Source of the DNA: Candidatus Parabeggiatoa sp. nov. 2
Lineage (GTDB): Bacteria; Pseudomonadota; Gammaproteobacteria; Beggiatoales; Beggiatoaceae
Reading direction: 5' to 3'
Length of the DNA: 44,819 nucleotides
Assembly: GCA_002085445.1 (NCBI GenBank)
Contig: NBMI01000091.1
Coordinates: forward strand, 1-44,819
Each line of letters starts with the position of its first letter. Positions within the stretch are counted from its first letter, which is position 1. This document shows, in pieces, positions 17,709-26,250 of the stretch. The notes beneath the pieces were generated by a model that saw nothing but the letters and a program-made list of their open reading frames with translations, was not told the DNA's origin and made no database searches. The position numbers and the translations under genes are program-made.

Positions 17709-18808
17709 GTTGCTTTTAATCTATCAGCGTATTGATAGATTTCATTCAAGTCACCTATCGGAACTTTCTCTTCTGTCTTATTTTCATCGAAAAGCCCCAA
17801 ATACTTTCTCTTGGGATTATTGAAGTGTAAACGGCAAATAGGTTTACGGTTGTTGTCGTCAAACAAAATCCCGCAATAACTGATAGTATCACGCATGACA
17901 ACTCTCTCAGGAGCAATAACTTCCCTAAGAATTTCTCTCACAATCCGGTGTCCTTCTATTTCGTCTTCCGTCGTGACAATTCTACTTTCCCTATCCTTTT
18001 TCGCTTCTTCTTTCGACTTTACCTTATCCTTAGTTTTCTGATTTTCTTTGGGCGGTTGGACAGCCGGCGGTAAGGATGGGGAAGTATCTTCATCACCAGT
18101 AGCCAAGGCCGATTTCAAGCGTTCATTAATGCGGTCATTAATGAATTGATTCAAGGCTTTTTTTGTCAAGTCTGTAAATTGTTGTTTGACTATTTGGGTT
18201 AATTTGCCAGAGTAAACCTGTGAAGCAAATAACCTGACAAAATTTTCAGACGGATTGGCGATTTGTTCTGCAAATAGACGCTTGATTTCTCTGGTGTATT
18301 TTAGCTCGGTTGCGGCCGTCAGTGTTGCGTCGAGGCTGAAAACTGATTTACTAAACCTTTTTAGGTCTTCTACGGTGGACTCCTTAATGTCGAGCAGATT
18401 GAATTCCAAAAAGGGCCTCGCGTCCATCTTATTAGGCTCTTCAAGATCAGTATAAAAACGGTAAATTATACCATTGGTTAACACACCAAACCGGGCTTCA
18501 GTAACGCTAAAGTAGCGATAGAGTTGGGATTTATGTTTTTTATCCAAGTCAGTGCCACACCATTTACATTCAAAAAGCATGATGGGTTTACCGTCCTCAA
18601 GGAGGGCGTAATCGACTTTCTCGCCTTTTTTGGTACCCACATCGGCTGTCAATTCAGGTGTCACTTCCGTGGGATCAAAAACGTTGTAGCCCAATGCACT
18701 GATAAAAGGCATCACAAAAGCATTTTTAGTGGCCTCCTCAGTCTGAATAATGCTTATTTGTTTCGAGACTTTGGATGACAAGGCTTTCAACTCGTCTATC
18801 AAATCCAT
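17675..18808 (-). CDS. COG4748-type nuclease with HsdR-N-like (PD-(D/E)XK) domain
   Basis: This 377-residue protein begins with a type I restriction HsdR N-terminal-like domain: TEEATKNAFVMPFISALGY, then KKGEKVDYALLEDGKP with D66, and the E80-C81-K82 motif. Residues about 240-280 are a charged low-complexity linker. The C-terminal domain (about 280-365; SYCGILFDDNNRKPICRLHF, KYLGLFDENK) is the usual one in this standalone family. No modification or specificity subunit lies nearby, so the biological role is unclear. The normal C-terminus 'DRLKAT.' is followed by FRYILINNC, which is read from the 105-bp repeat. The native end was probably replaced. Confidence 0.75.
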   Translation of the reverse strand: MDLIDELKALSSKVSKQISIIQTEEATKNAFVMPFISALGYNVFDPTEVTPELTADVGTKKGEKVDYALLEDGKPIMLFECKWCGTDLDKKHKSQLYRYFSVTEARFGVLTNGIIYRFYTDLEEPNKMDARPFLEFNLLDIKESTVEDLKRFSKSVFSLDATLTAATELKYTREIKRLFAEQIANPSENFVRLFASQVYSGKLTQIVKQQFTDLTKKALNQFINDRINERLKSALATGDEDTSPSLPPAVQPPKENQKTKDKVKSKEEAKKDRESRIVTTEDEIEGHRIVREILREVIAPERVVMRDTISYCGILFDDNNRKPICRLHFNNPKRKYLGLFDENKTEEKVPIGDLNEIYQYADRLKATIFRYILINNC

Positions 18809-18838
18809 GTAGTAATACCTATTGCTCTATCTAAAGGT

Positions 18839-19036
18839 TTGTAGTAGGCGATTTATCGCCTGTGTGGTGAAAATAGGCGATTACAAGCCGACTACGACCG
18901 GAGATTTCTACTTGTTTGTAGTAGGCGATTTATCGCCAGTGTGTGGTGAAAATAGGCGATTACAGTAGGCGATTTATCGCCAGTGTGTGGTGAAAATAGG
19001 CGATTACAGGCCTACTACGAACAGAGATTTCTACTT
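18839..19036. repeat. Tandem repeat array upstream of the COG4748-type gene
   Basis: Three copies of a roughly 44-bp core (AGGCGATTTATCGCC..GTGTGGTGAAAATAGGCGATTACA) occur, the second and third back to back. Outer words TACTACGA.C.GAGATTTCTACTT mark a larger unit of about 78 bp. Each core holds the palindrome GGCGATTTATCGCC. It is not coding. Confidence 0.85.
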
Positions 19037-19061
19037 AATGGTATTGCCCTTGGAGATGGTC

Positions 19062-19661
19062 TCATGTCCTATCCATCTCGCTCTGAACCTGCGGTGTCCA
19101 AGGATACAGTCGTGGTAACACCATCGTCAAAATCGTTGCCACCACCAATGCCAGCACCATGCCTACTACCAGCAGTGTCCAAGTGTTAGGCCGAATGGCC
19201 CCCAGTGAAACAATCACTAGCAAAATGGGTATATCAAGAAAGTGCGTAAACGTGGGAATGTGTTCCCCTCTCGCCTGTTCCAACGCCGGTGTGACATAGC
19301 CCTTTTCCAATGCGTCCTTGGTTAGCCGTCGTAACTTGAGAAAGTACAGGCGTGTCACCGTGTTGCCCTCAATAAACTCGAAGACAAACAATCCCACCAT
19401 GCCGGCCAGCCAAGGGATATCCAGAAATCCCCAGCCACCGTAAAACTCTACGCTCAGCCACATCCCCGTGGCTAACAGTAATAAGGCCCCCGGCACGACG
19501 AGGCCATCGTAAAAAACAGCGATGTTGCGGACAGCTTCCGCAAACAGTGGTAAGTCACGCAATTGTCTGGAACGGAGATCAGAAACAAACACGCCGATTA
19601 GGCCTGCGCCCATTAGTATCAGGCCGATAAGATGGAGGAATTTGAGTACCACGTAAGTCAT
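19062..19661 (-). CDS. DUF2269-family integral membrane protein
   Basis: Starting at ATG 19661 (MTYVVLKFLHLIGLILMGAGL; AAAGGAA nine bases upstream) gives 199 residues with about five or six membrane helices. The opening 'LKFLHLIGLILMGAGLIGVFVSDLRSRQ' and 'VVPGALLLLATGMWL' fit DUF2269-like proteins. Function is unknown. The similar but broken gene at 19854-20297 lies just upstream in the same direction, so this was probably a two-gene unit. It is located in the nuoE-nuoF gap. Confidence 0.7.
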   Translation of the reverse strand: MTYVVLKFLHLIGLILMGAGLIGVFVSDLRSRQLRDLPLFAEAVRNIAVFYDGLVVPGALLLLATGMWLSVEFYGGWGFLDIPWLAGMVGLFVFEFIEGNTVTRLYFLKLRRLTKDALEKGYVTPALEQARGEHIPTFTHFLDIPILLVIVSLGAIRPNTWTLLVVGMVLALVVATILTMVLPRLYPWTPQVQSEMDRT

Positions 19662-19853
19662 AAAAGTATTTCCTTTACCCACGCTAGGCAACGTTTACAT
19701 GAATAACAGATACTATCCCTTGAAGAGATATAGATTTTCAGAAAAATAATTTCTTTGGCAGCCAACAGCTTTCACCAGTTGTCTGAAGAGCTATTGTCCC
19801 CTAAAGGGGACTAAATAATTATCCGAAAATCTATAGTATCTGTCGCAGTTTAT

Positions 19854-20330
19854 TTACGATTCACTTGTTCGTCGCAGGGCTGGCTTAGCCACGGTAAGCC
19901 ACATCGTTGTCAGGATCATTACCATGTTGATAACACCGAAGATGTCTTCGCTAGTTTTCAATTCTGAAAAAACCGCTGGCAAAGTACCTGAATTTACTGC
20001 ATTCGAGGCAATGGTAGCCATTTATTGAGTCAGCGGTGTTAAGACAAATATACCGTTTAAGGCGATCAGTCCCACGAGGCCTAATTTGAGGGCCATCCAC
20101 CGAAGTTTGTTTGGAGTCATCCCTCGCCGGAACATCAACGCTATACCCGTGACTATCGTCAGGATGAGTCCAGACGCGGTCAATACCAAGGCATTCATAT
20201 ATTTCGCTTCCATCAGAACCGCGAATCTAGCCAAGTCCGTTTCAGGATCACCAATACTGCCGAGTAGGATGTGTCCAAAAATGCTGCCAACCGGCAATAA
20301 AAAATAAGTGCAATGTTTTCAATAGGTTAT
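19854..20330 (-). pseudogene. Degenerate DUF2269-like membrane protein gene
   Basis: A 148-codon frame (20297-19854) is interrupted by an in-frame TAA at 20022-20024, between LTPLTQ and MATIASNAVNSG. Its N-terminus (LLKTLHLFFIAG) lies in another frame upstream of about 20290, and no ATG is available. The visible parts (ARFAVLMEAKYMNALVLTASGLILTIV, LKLGLVGLIALNGIF) look like the DUF2269 fold. At least one frameshift and one nonsense change make it a pseudogene unless the two halves are made separately. Confidence 0.7.
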
Positions 20331-21458
20331 TCAGTTAACACGCCTTTGTCAGAGCGGTCTGTTTTTTGCTTCGTGATGCCGGCGCGTCATCGTAGCCGTT
20401 CCCATTCTGGCTAGTCAATGTCATTTATAAATCCCATATTTGTCTGGTACCTAAGGTGAAGCGTGTCCACCTGAGTCTCCACCCCGTTTTTTGGTGGATT
20501 AGATATGGATGGTGGGACTGCTAAGCGGTAGGATTCTGGATAATGTTTGATTCAGTGTTGCTAAGCGATCCCACCCTACGAGACTCAAAATAGTACATTG
20601 ATATAATAATCCCATAATACATGGATATTACAGCCATAAAATTACCCCGTTAGTGAATAGCACGATAAAGAGTTTTCCTTGTTCCAAGGTTCCAATCTAT
20701 CTATATTGCTGGACTAAAAACACACCCCTACCCCGCTGAGAAGAGTAATAAAACCGCTGCAAGTCACCTCGATAAAAGGGAAGCTTGGGGTGTGTAGGAA
20801 GTCAAAATTATCGTAGCGAAGCTTGGTATAGTCATCCAGAAAAGTCTTATTCCCGGTAAAAACCTTATCGGTTTAGCTTAGCGAAGCGGTTTGGCACAGA
20901 AATTTTCTGGGCATCTATAACGAAGTTTATTCCCGCGCCAAGTAGAGTCCATAAAAGTATTAATAACTATTAACATCTATTTTACTTGGTTTGAAGTCAA
21001 AAAAATCAATACATTAAGGGGTACGGGATATTAGACTTGTCCCTTAATAAGCTAAGTTATTGATTTTTAGTCGAGTCAGTCTCCTATTTTCAATGGGTTA
21101 CATTTATTTAGGGACAAGTCTATTTTATAACTTCACTTAAAAAAAACTTTACATTGATAAAAATATCAAGTATCTTTGATAAGGATTGAGAGTGGTTAGC
21201 CTTCTTTGTAAAAAAATGGGTTCAAGCAATGTTACCCTAAGCTTTGGCGATGGGATAATGGGTTGATCGTTCCCGTGTTCTGATGGTGTAACATTTATTA
21301 ATAGATGTTACAATTATCACAGAATTGCGATCTAAGTAGGTTTTGAACTTACGTGTTGCGCTCTTACTCAATAGTTATTCAGAAAAATCAGCAAACCTCC
21401 GAGGTTTAAGCACAGAAGTTTTTAACCCTCAAAATATTTCTCGGAAAAACTCTACTTA
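20331..21458. other. Gene-free spacer upstream of the DUF2269 remnant
   Basis: There is no gene here. It contains GGTGGAT/..CCCACC palindromes (about 20493-20580), a stretch 'GTCACCTCGATAAAAGGGA' that recurs near 23972, and a small MITE at 21032-21122. Confidence 0.5.
21032..21122. mobile_element. 91-bp MITE with TAGACTTGTCCCT termini
   Basis: The left end TAGACTTGTCCCTTAAT and the right end, inverted, TAGACTTGTCCCTAAAT pair almost perfectly over 17 bases. TA at both outer edges would fit a TA target duplication. A single related end (CTAGACTTGTCCGTAAAT) interrupts the macro-domain remnant near 26842. Confidence 0.75.
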
Positions 21459-21968
21459 TTAATCCAACTTCGCCAAAATATCATCCACCTTTTCCGGCGT
21501 GAGGTTTTCGTGATACTCTCGCCCGAGTTGCATTATCGGTGCGCCGCCACACGCGCCTAAACATTCTACTTCCTTGAGGGTGAATTTATTATCGGGCGTG
21601 GTTTCTCCAAAACAGATGCCCAATTTCTTCTCAAGGTGAGCAACGATGTCTTCAGAGCCACGCAGCAGACAGGAGACATTGGTACACACACAGAGTTTAT
21701 GCAGCCCCACCGGTTTGAGTTCGTACATGGAGTAAAAGGTGGCGACTTCATAGACGGCAATGGGTGTCATTTCTAAGTAATCAGCTACTGCGTCCATCAA
21801 TTCTGTCGTCAAGCAACCGCCGTTGTTTTTTTGGATAACGCTTAATGCGCCCATCACGGCCGATTGTTTTTGCTCAGGCGGATATTTGGCTATCCAACGA
21901 TCAATCGCGGCGCGGGTTTCTTCTGACAAGATGGCTGAAGCATTGGGTTTTGACATGCGTGTTGACAT
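21459..21968 (-). CDS. nuoE: NADH-quinone oxidoreductase subunit E
   Basis: This is a thioredoxin-like [2Fe-2S] subunit (cluster N1a) next to NuoF, 169 residues. Ligands are C95 and C100 (CVCTNVSC) and C136 and C140 (EVECLGACG). AGGA lies 8 bases before the ATG and overlaps the end of a TAACTGA word (TAACTGAAATTAGGA), so the ribosome site is fused to repeat DNA. It is 5.6 kb from nuoD and 5.1 kb from nuoF. Confidence 0.97.
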   Translation of the reverse strand: MSTRMSKPNASAILSEETRAAIDRWIAKYPPEQKQSAVMGALSVIQKNNGGCLTTELMDAVADYLEMTPIAVYEVATFYSMYELKPVGLHKLCVCTNVSCLLRGSEDIVAHLEKKLGICFGETTPDNKFTLKEVECLGACGGAPIMQLGREYHENLTPEKVDDILAKLD

Positions 21969-22083
21969 CTGTAAATTCCTAATTTCAGTTATCCGTTATC
22001 AAATACACAGAGATCACAGAGGTACACGGACTCACACAGAGAAGAAGTCTTTAATATCCCTCTGTGCCCCTGGATTGTTTCTC

Positions 22084-22105
22084 AGTGTTATCTGTGTATT
22101 CAGTT
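22084..22105. repeat. TAACTGA-type heptamers
   Basis: On the minus strand, GATAACTAATAACTGAATAC. It supplies the last codons and stop of the small frame at 22100-22285. Confidence 0.6.
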
Positions 22106-22285
22106 ATTAGTTATCGCTTTTTTATCAATGACAGACGATAAAAATTCAACAAGTTCAGTGACAAAAGGGTGTTGTTGCCAAACGGCAACGGCTTTATCAG
22201 TCAATTTGTTGAGCATGAATGATAATGGATTTTCGCCTAAAAAATAAGTCAACGATTTTTTAGCTGATATTTGGCAAATTCCCAT
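22100..22285 (-). CDS. Small hypothetical ORF, possibly a gene remnant
   Basis: A 61-codon frame ends ...HPFVTELVEFLSSVIDKK then AITNN-stop. The last residues come from TAACTGA heptamers. Upstream, a different frame reads HKFTSLEWEFAKYQLKNR, which looks like the same protein before a frameshift. I do not recognise the family. It is probably a remnant. Confidence 0.3.
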   Translation of the reverse strand: MGICQISAKKSLTYFLGENPLSFMLNKLTDKAVAVWQQHPFVTELVEFLSSVIDKKAITNN

Positions 22286-22614
22286 TCTAGGCTGGTGAAC
22301 TTGTGATTAATCAGTTGTTCAAGCAGAGGTTTATTTTTTAAAAAGAGGGTTTATCTCGCAAAAAAAGCAAATAACACTTTAAATGGTACACCAACGACTA
22401 GGTTTAGCGAGCGAATATTGTAAAAAGTATTGATGCTCGTAACTATAGGTTTTCATATAATTACTATTCATATTCACATTCAACCCCTTCGGGGTTGAGG
22501 CCTTTTTGATATTGCTTTCCCCAGGTATTCACATTCAAACAACGTGGCGCTATTCACTATTGGCTTTTTTGAAATTATTTTTCTGAACATCTATTTTAAG
22601 GGGTTCATGCATAG
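22286..22614. other. Gene-free spacer
   Basis: No gene is seen. It has a CAACCCCTTCGGGGTTG palindrome (about 22480-22497) and short 'ATTCACATTCA' direct repeats. Confidence 0.4.
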
Positions 22615-22895
22615 TACCTAATTTATTAACAAACCTTCACAAATGATACCAATTCTGAGGCCACTACTGGAAAAAAGGATTGACTTTGATGAGATTTTTT
22701 TTAGACGATTATTTGCTAGAAAGCGGCATGTATCTGGTTCAGTACTCATCCTGGAGTACGGGCAAAACCGTCGACTTACAATCTATCAATTTGCGAGAAC
22801 CAAGCGAATTAAGATTGTATAAAAAAGGGCTAGGGAGTAATTCGTTTCATCTGGCATTTTTGTTACTCTTTCTACGGATAAAAGTCCAAAGCTAA
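22615..22895 (+). repeat. Dispersed element with small ORF, plus-strand copy
   Basis: The 71-codon frame at 22680-22895 begins MTLMRFFLDDYLLESGMYLVQYS and matches the frame at 7466-7660 (MTLMGVFLNDLLLESGRYMVQYS) at about 16 of the first 23 residues. Both continue with a segment that encodes 'D/YLQSIN' and a run of basic residues. The DNA upstream carries the same TTTATTAACAAAC.TT.ACAAA word. It could be a real small gene of unknown function. It is the only frame in the nuo region that opposes the operon. Confidence 0.5.
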
Positions 22896-22913
22896 AGCTT
22901 TGGACTCCAGCAG

Positions 22914-23672
22914 CTATTTTTCGGCGATGACTAGCATTTCAAAATCTTCTGTAGTTAAGGGTTTTTCGCGTTTAAATTGACCTATTTCACATCCGTAGAT
23001 ATCACAGATTGAATAACCGAGCGTCTTTAGCAACCATGTTATTTCGGAAGGTGCGTAATACCGTTCATTGCATGTCAGGGGTTTCTTCTTATTGCCATAA
23101 TCATCTACCAGTTCAAGTGTCGAATGATCCCGAAATGTCATCAGATCAAAAGAGTTATTATCACTTTGCCCTTCAGTTAGGTTATTGTTCATGAAGTCTT
23201 TTACAGAATGGTAAAGAGGAAATAGCGCGTTAAGCGTTGTAAAAATTATTTTACCCTTATTTTTCAAGGCTTTAGTTGCGTTTTCCAAAATCGAAAAGTT
23301 CATTTCGTCTGTTTCCATCAGTGAAAAAGCGCCTTCACACAGCATGATTACCAAATCGAATTCATTGGCGAATTCAAGATTTCTTGCATCAGCCCGTTGA
23401 AAATCAACATGGAGATTTTTATCTTTGGCTTTTTGTTCCGCTCGTTTGAGTTGCGATTCAGATAGATCAATGCCAGTGACTTTGTAGCCTCGTTTAGCTA
23501 ACTCAATGGCATGTCTACCAGTACCGCACCCTATATCCAATATTCGCTTTGATTTGTCGTAACCTAGCTCCTGTTCAATAAAATCTGTTTCTTGAAGGCT
23601 TCCTTGAGTAAATGCTTCTTGATCAGACGTTTTTGCATAATCGGTAAACAGTTCTTCATACCATTGAGCCAT
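22914..23672 (-). CDS. Class I SAM-dependent methyltransferase
   Basis: Starting at ATG 23672 (MAQWYEELFTDYAKTSD, with GGAAA upstream) gives 252 residues. The longer frame adds 49 residues of repeat-like sequence. Motif I is ILDIGCGTGRHAIEL (44-58), the acidic end of strand 2 is VTGIDLSESQL, motif II/III is FQRADARNL, and FDLVIMLCEGAFSLME follows. It resembles Methyltransf_25/11 small-molecule methyltransferases, but the substrate cannot be told. It lies alone in the nuoD-nuoE gap, in the nuo direction. The palindrome CCAAAGCTAAAGCTTTGGA just past its stop may act as a weak terminator. Confidence 0.8.
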   Translation of the reverse strand: MAQWYEELFTDYAKTSDQEAFTQGSLQETDFIEQELGYDKSKRILDIGCGTGRHAIELAKRGYKVTGIDLSESQLKRAEQKAKDKNLHVDFQRADARNLEFANEFDLVIMLCEGAFSLMETDEMNFSILENATKALKNKGKIIFTTLNALFPLYHSVKDFMNNNLTEGQSDNNSFDLMTFRDHSTLELVDDYGNKKKPLTCNERYYAPSEITWLLKTLGYSICDIYGCEIGQFKREKPLTTEDFEMLVIAEK

Positions 23673-24867
23673 ATCTATTTTTCCGGTATTTAAAGAATTA
23701 CAGTGGAAGAAAAAAGGTGGAGAGCGACGCAATATCCACCCGACAGAGTTAGGTAGACTTAGCACCAGTTTGGCACACCCACCTACCTGGGGTGGTGAAA
23801 ATGAGCTTCTATGCCCCACCGATGAAATAATTTTGGAGTCAATAACTTAAAATTAAAATACTTACATAAACAAAAGCACAAACACGGGATCAAACTTCTT
23901 TGGTACCCAAACAGTGATATTTTCACCACTCCACCGCCTACCCTCTATCGATGTGAGTTCAGTCACCTCGATAGAAGGGATGCCTGGGGTGTGTAACGGT
24001 AGTACTCAAACTCAAAGAGAGCTTCGCTACGATAAAAAAGCGTAAACTACTTAGCAATCGAGTCCTGCAATGTGGGTGAGATGTTTGGGAAATCGTTCCT
24101 CATTCCATAAAAAACTAGGGTGTGTCCTAGGGTGTTAAATTTGAGCCATTTTTGCCATTATTTTTCAGCATATTTTTAAACGCTGTCATTTCTTTGTTCT
24201 GAGAAATAGGGTGACATTTTAAGATTTCTCCTCTCGTCGAAATGACAAAGAGCATAAAAAGAGGGTGAAAAAAAACCGAGCAAAATCAACCCAATTTAAC
24301 ACCCCAGGTGTGTCCCACTTGTCCTTTTAGAAGTTTTTAGGGAAAAGGGCCTTCAATCAAATCAAGTGTTCAGGCAAAAGTTTCGCTTCGCTGTACTTTT
24401 GCCTGAACATCAATTCGCCAACCAGGCCCTAAAAAAACCGCTTTGTAAAGACACCTTGTTATGGTAAGCCATTAACAAAAGCTTACCAAATCAATTTTAA
24501 AACCGGGCCCTCAACAGAAACCTTACCAAAAGCTGCAAGACAACTCAAAGTCTGTAGGATAAATGGGACACATCCAAAAACTCTACTGCAAACGGTAATG
24601 ATTTGGCCCCCTGACACTCCCTCTGGAGAGGGTGTTGGGAAAGGCCTCCAATTTTAAAGCGTACAAAGTATAACTAAACCCCGTTTGGCACGGCTGTTCT
24701 TGTGCGTTGAAGGATGTAGAGCCGCGCAGGATTGCTTGGAAAGAAGTCACGTTTTTGCCTTTCCCAATCGTTCACTTTCGGATTCTTTTGCAAACCCCGT
24801 CAGGCCCACCAGCACGAGATGGTGAATGAAGTCTGCTTCCCTCTCGCTTTGAACCCGTTAGGTGCTA
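23673..24867. other. 1.2-kb gene-free region
   Basis: No gene is recognised. Palindromes include TTCAGGCAAAAG..CTTTTGCCTGAA near 24370-24410, related to the one inside the MITE at 527-827. 'CACCTCGATAGAAGGGA' matches a word near 20764. The last 180 bp before the RNA-binding protein gene are GC-richer and unlike the rest; they would be its 3' untranslated region. Confidence 0.5.
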
Positions 24868-25143
24868 CTAATATCTCCTTGGTCTGCGTTGAGGACGTTC
24901 ATCCCTCGGACGAGCTTGATTCACTTTGAGATTTCGTCCTTTCAGTTCAGATAAATTGGTGGCTTTGATTGCTTCCTCAGCCTCGGATTGGGTTGGCATT
25001 TCAACAAAACCAAAACCTTTTGATTGCCCACTAAATTTATCAGTGATGACATTGACAGTAGATACTTCGCCATGTTCAGCAAAGATATCTCTCAGATCAT
25101 CTTCTGTCACGCTATAGGGCAAATTACCAACATATATATTCAT
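24868..25143 (-). CDS. Small RNA-recognition-motif (RRM) RNA-binding protein
   Basis: The 91-residue protein is a single RRM with RNP2 IYVGNL (3-8) and RNP1 KGFGFVEM (42-49), plus a basic C-terminal tail (RPRDERPQRRPRRY). Single-RRM proteins of this sort occur in cyanobacteria and several gammaproteobacteria and often respond to cold or other stress, although no regulator is visible here. AAGG lies before the ATG. It is in the nuoD-nuoE gap, in the nuo direction, with a hairpin about 70 bp upstream. Confidence 0.9.
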   Translation of the reverse strand: MNIYVGNLPYSVTEDDLRDIFAEHGEVSTVNVITDKFSGQSKGFGFVEMPTQSEAEEAIKATNLSELKGRNLKVNQARPRDERPQRRPRRY

Positions 25144-25210
25144 CTATCGCCTTCTGTAAATTAATTGATTGGAGGAAAAAAACTTATACTTCGCACGGGT
25201 ATTATTCAAT

Positions 25211-25240
25211 AATCCGATATCTTAAAGACATCGGATTTTT
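25211..25240 (+). terminator. Hairpin with T-tract, same stem as the terminator at 1154
   Basis: AATCCGATATC/GACATCGGATT with one mismatch is followed by TTTTT on the plus strand. On the minus strand it lacks a T-tract, so it should not stop nuo transcripts. The stem is nearly the same as at 1154-1190. Confidence 0.55.
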
Positions 25241-26250
25241 AGCATTATAGCCGTTTGCAGTATAATATACAAGGTTTTCTTTCCAAAAGCAAACTATCAG
25301 GACAAAACTCTGGTCCATTTTGCCATTGAAATTGTCTAAAAAGGGTTTATACTCAGCACCGTTACAAACGAAGTAACGAGCGGAGCGAGATCATTTTATC
25401 TTTTGACACATCCCCAACCCCTCTCAAGAGGGGAGTAAAAACGTGGCAAGTCCCCGATTGAGAGGGTATGCCTCAATGCCATTAAGTTAAGATATAACCT
25501 ATTGATTTTTAATCAATTTTTGAGTGTGTTAGGGTGGGGGACCCGAGTTTTTACTTTCACTAAAAACAATGACTTACGACCCCACCCCTAGAGAAAAATA
25601 TGGCACGACCGGGCGTTTTTTAATAAAAATAGAGCAAAATCATAATGGCATTGGGGTATGCCTAGGGTGTCGCTAGTCTAAAAACACGCCATTTTTAATG
25701 GTGCAAAGTAATAACTGAGTTAGGAGCAACGAAAAAATAACTTTGCTTCATGTTTTTGCATGCCAAAACTTGAACCGGCTAAAGTTTTGGTTGTGCAAAA
25801 TCCCATCAAGGCGAATAAAACCGCTGTAATTCCTATACGAATAGAATCTTATTTATGGGGGGGCATTTCTATTTTCTTAGCAGACAAGAACCAACGTTCC
25901 CAAGCCCTTCGGGGTAAGTAAAGTAGCGGGAAAAGTAGCGGGAAAATAGAAGTGCGCCCTTTATGGGGTGTTATTTCGTCGCCGTTCCTTAAATAAACTC
26001 ATATCTTTTAATTGTATAAATTATCATCCTTGAGTTTTTTGTCATGTCGAACGAAGCTATAACAATGGAGCCATGAAAACCAGATTTCGTATCTGTCTTC
26101 ATTCCAAAAGCGCAATTTGTGCAAAGTATAACCGCTTCTTGCCCGGATATTTAACATGAGTGTGAGGAAGATTGTGTGCCTATTATCAAAAGAGTACATT
26201 GAGATAATAATCCCATAATACATTGATATTACGACCCTAAAATGACTCTG
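25241..26250. other. 1-kb gene-free region containing a MITE
   Basis: No gene is recognised. It holds the MITE at 25474-25653. Between 25660 and 26250 there is only AT-rich DNA with short direct repeats (for example AAAGTAGCGGG twice near 25920). Confidence 0.5.
25474..25653. mobile_element. 180-bp MITE with CAATGCCATTA termini and 10-bp target duplication
   Basis: The ends are CAATGCCATTA and, inverted, the same 11 bases (TAATGGCATTG). Identical GGGTATGCCT flanks (25464-25473 and 25654-25663) form a perfect 10-bp target duplication. The interior has no gene. It is the same family as 527-827. Confidence 0.88.

Noticed and set aside
17675-18808. Type I restriction R subunit
   Set aside because: Only the nuclease-like N-terminal domain is present, with no DEAD/helicase domain and no M or S genes nearby.
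23673-23819. Longer methyltransferase with 49 extra residues
   Set aside because: The extension translates repeat DNA; MAQWYEELF is a standard family start with an upstream GGAAA.
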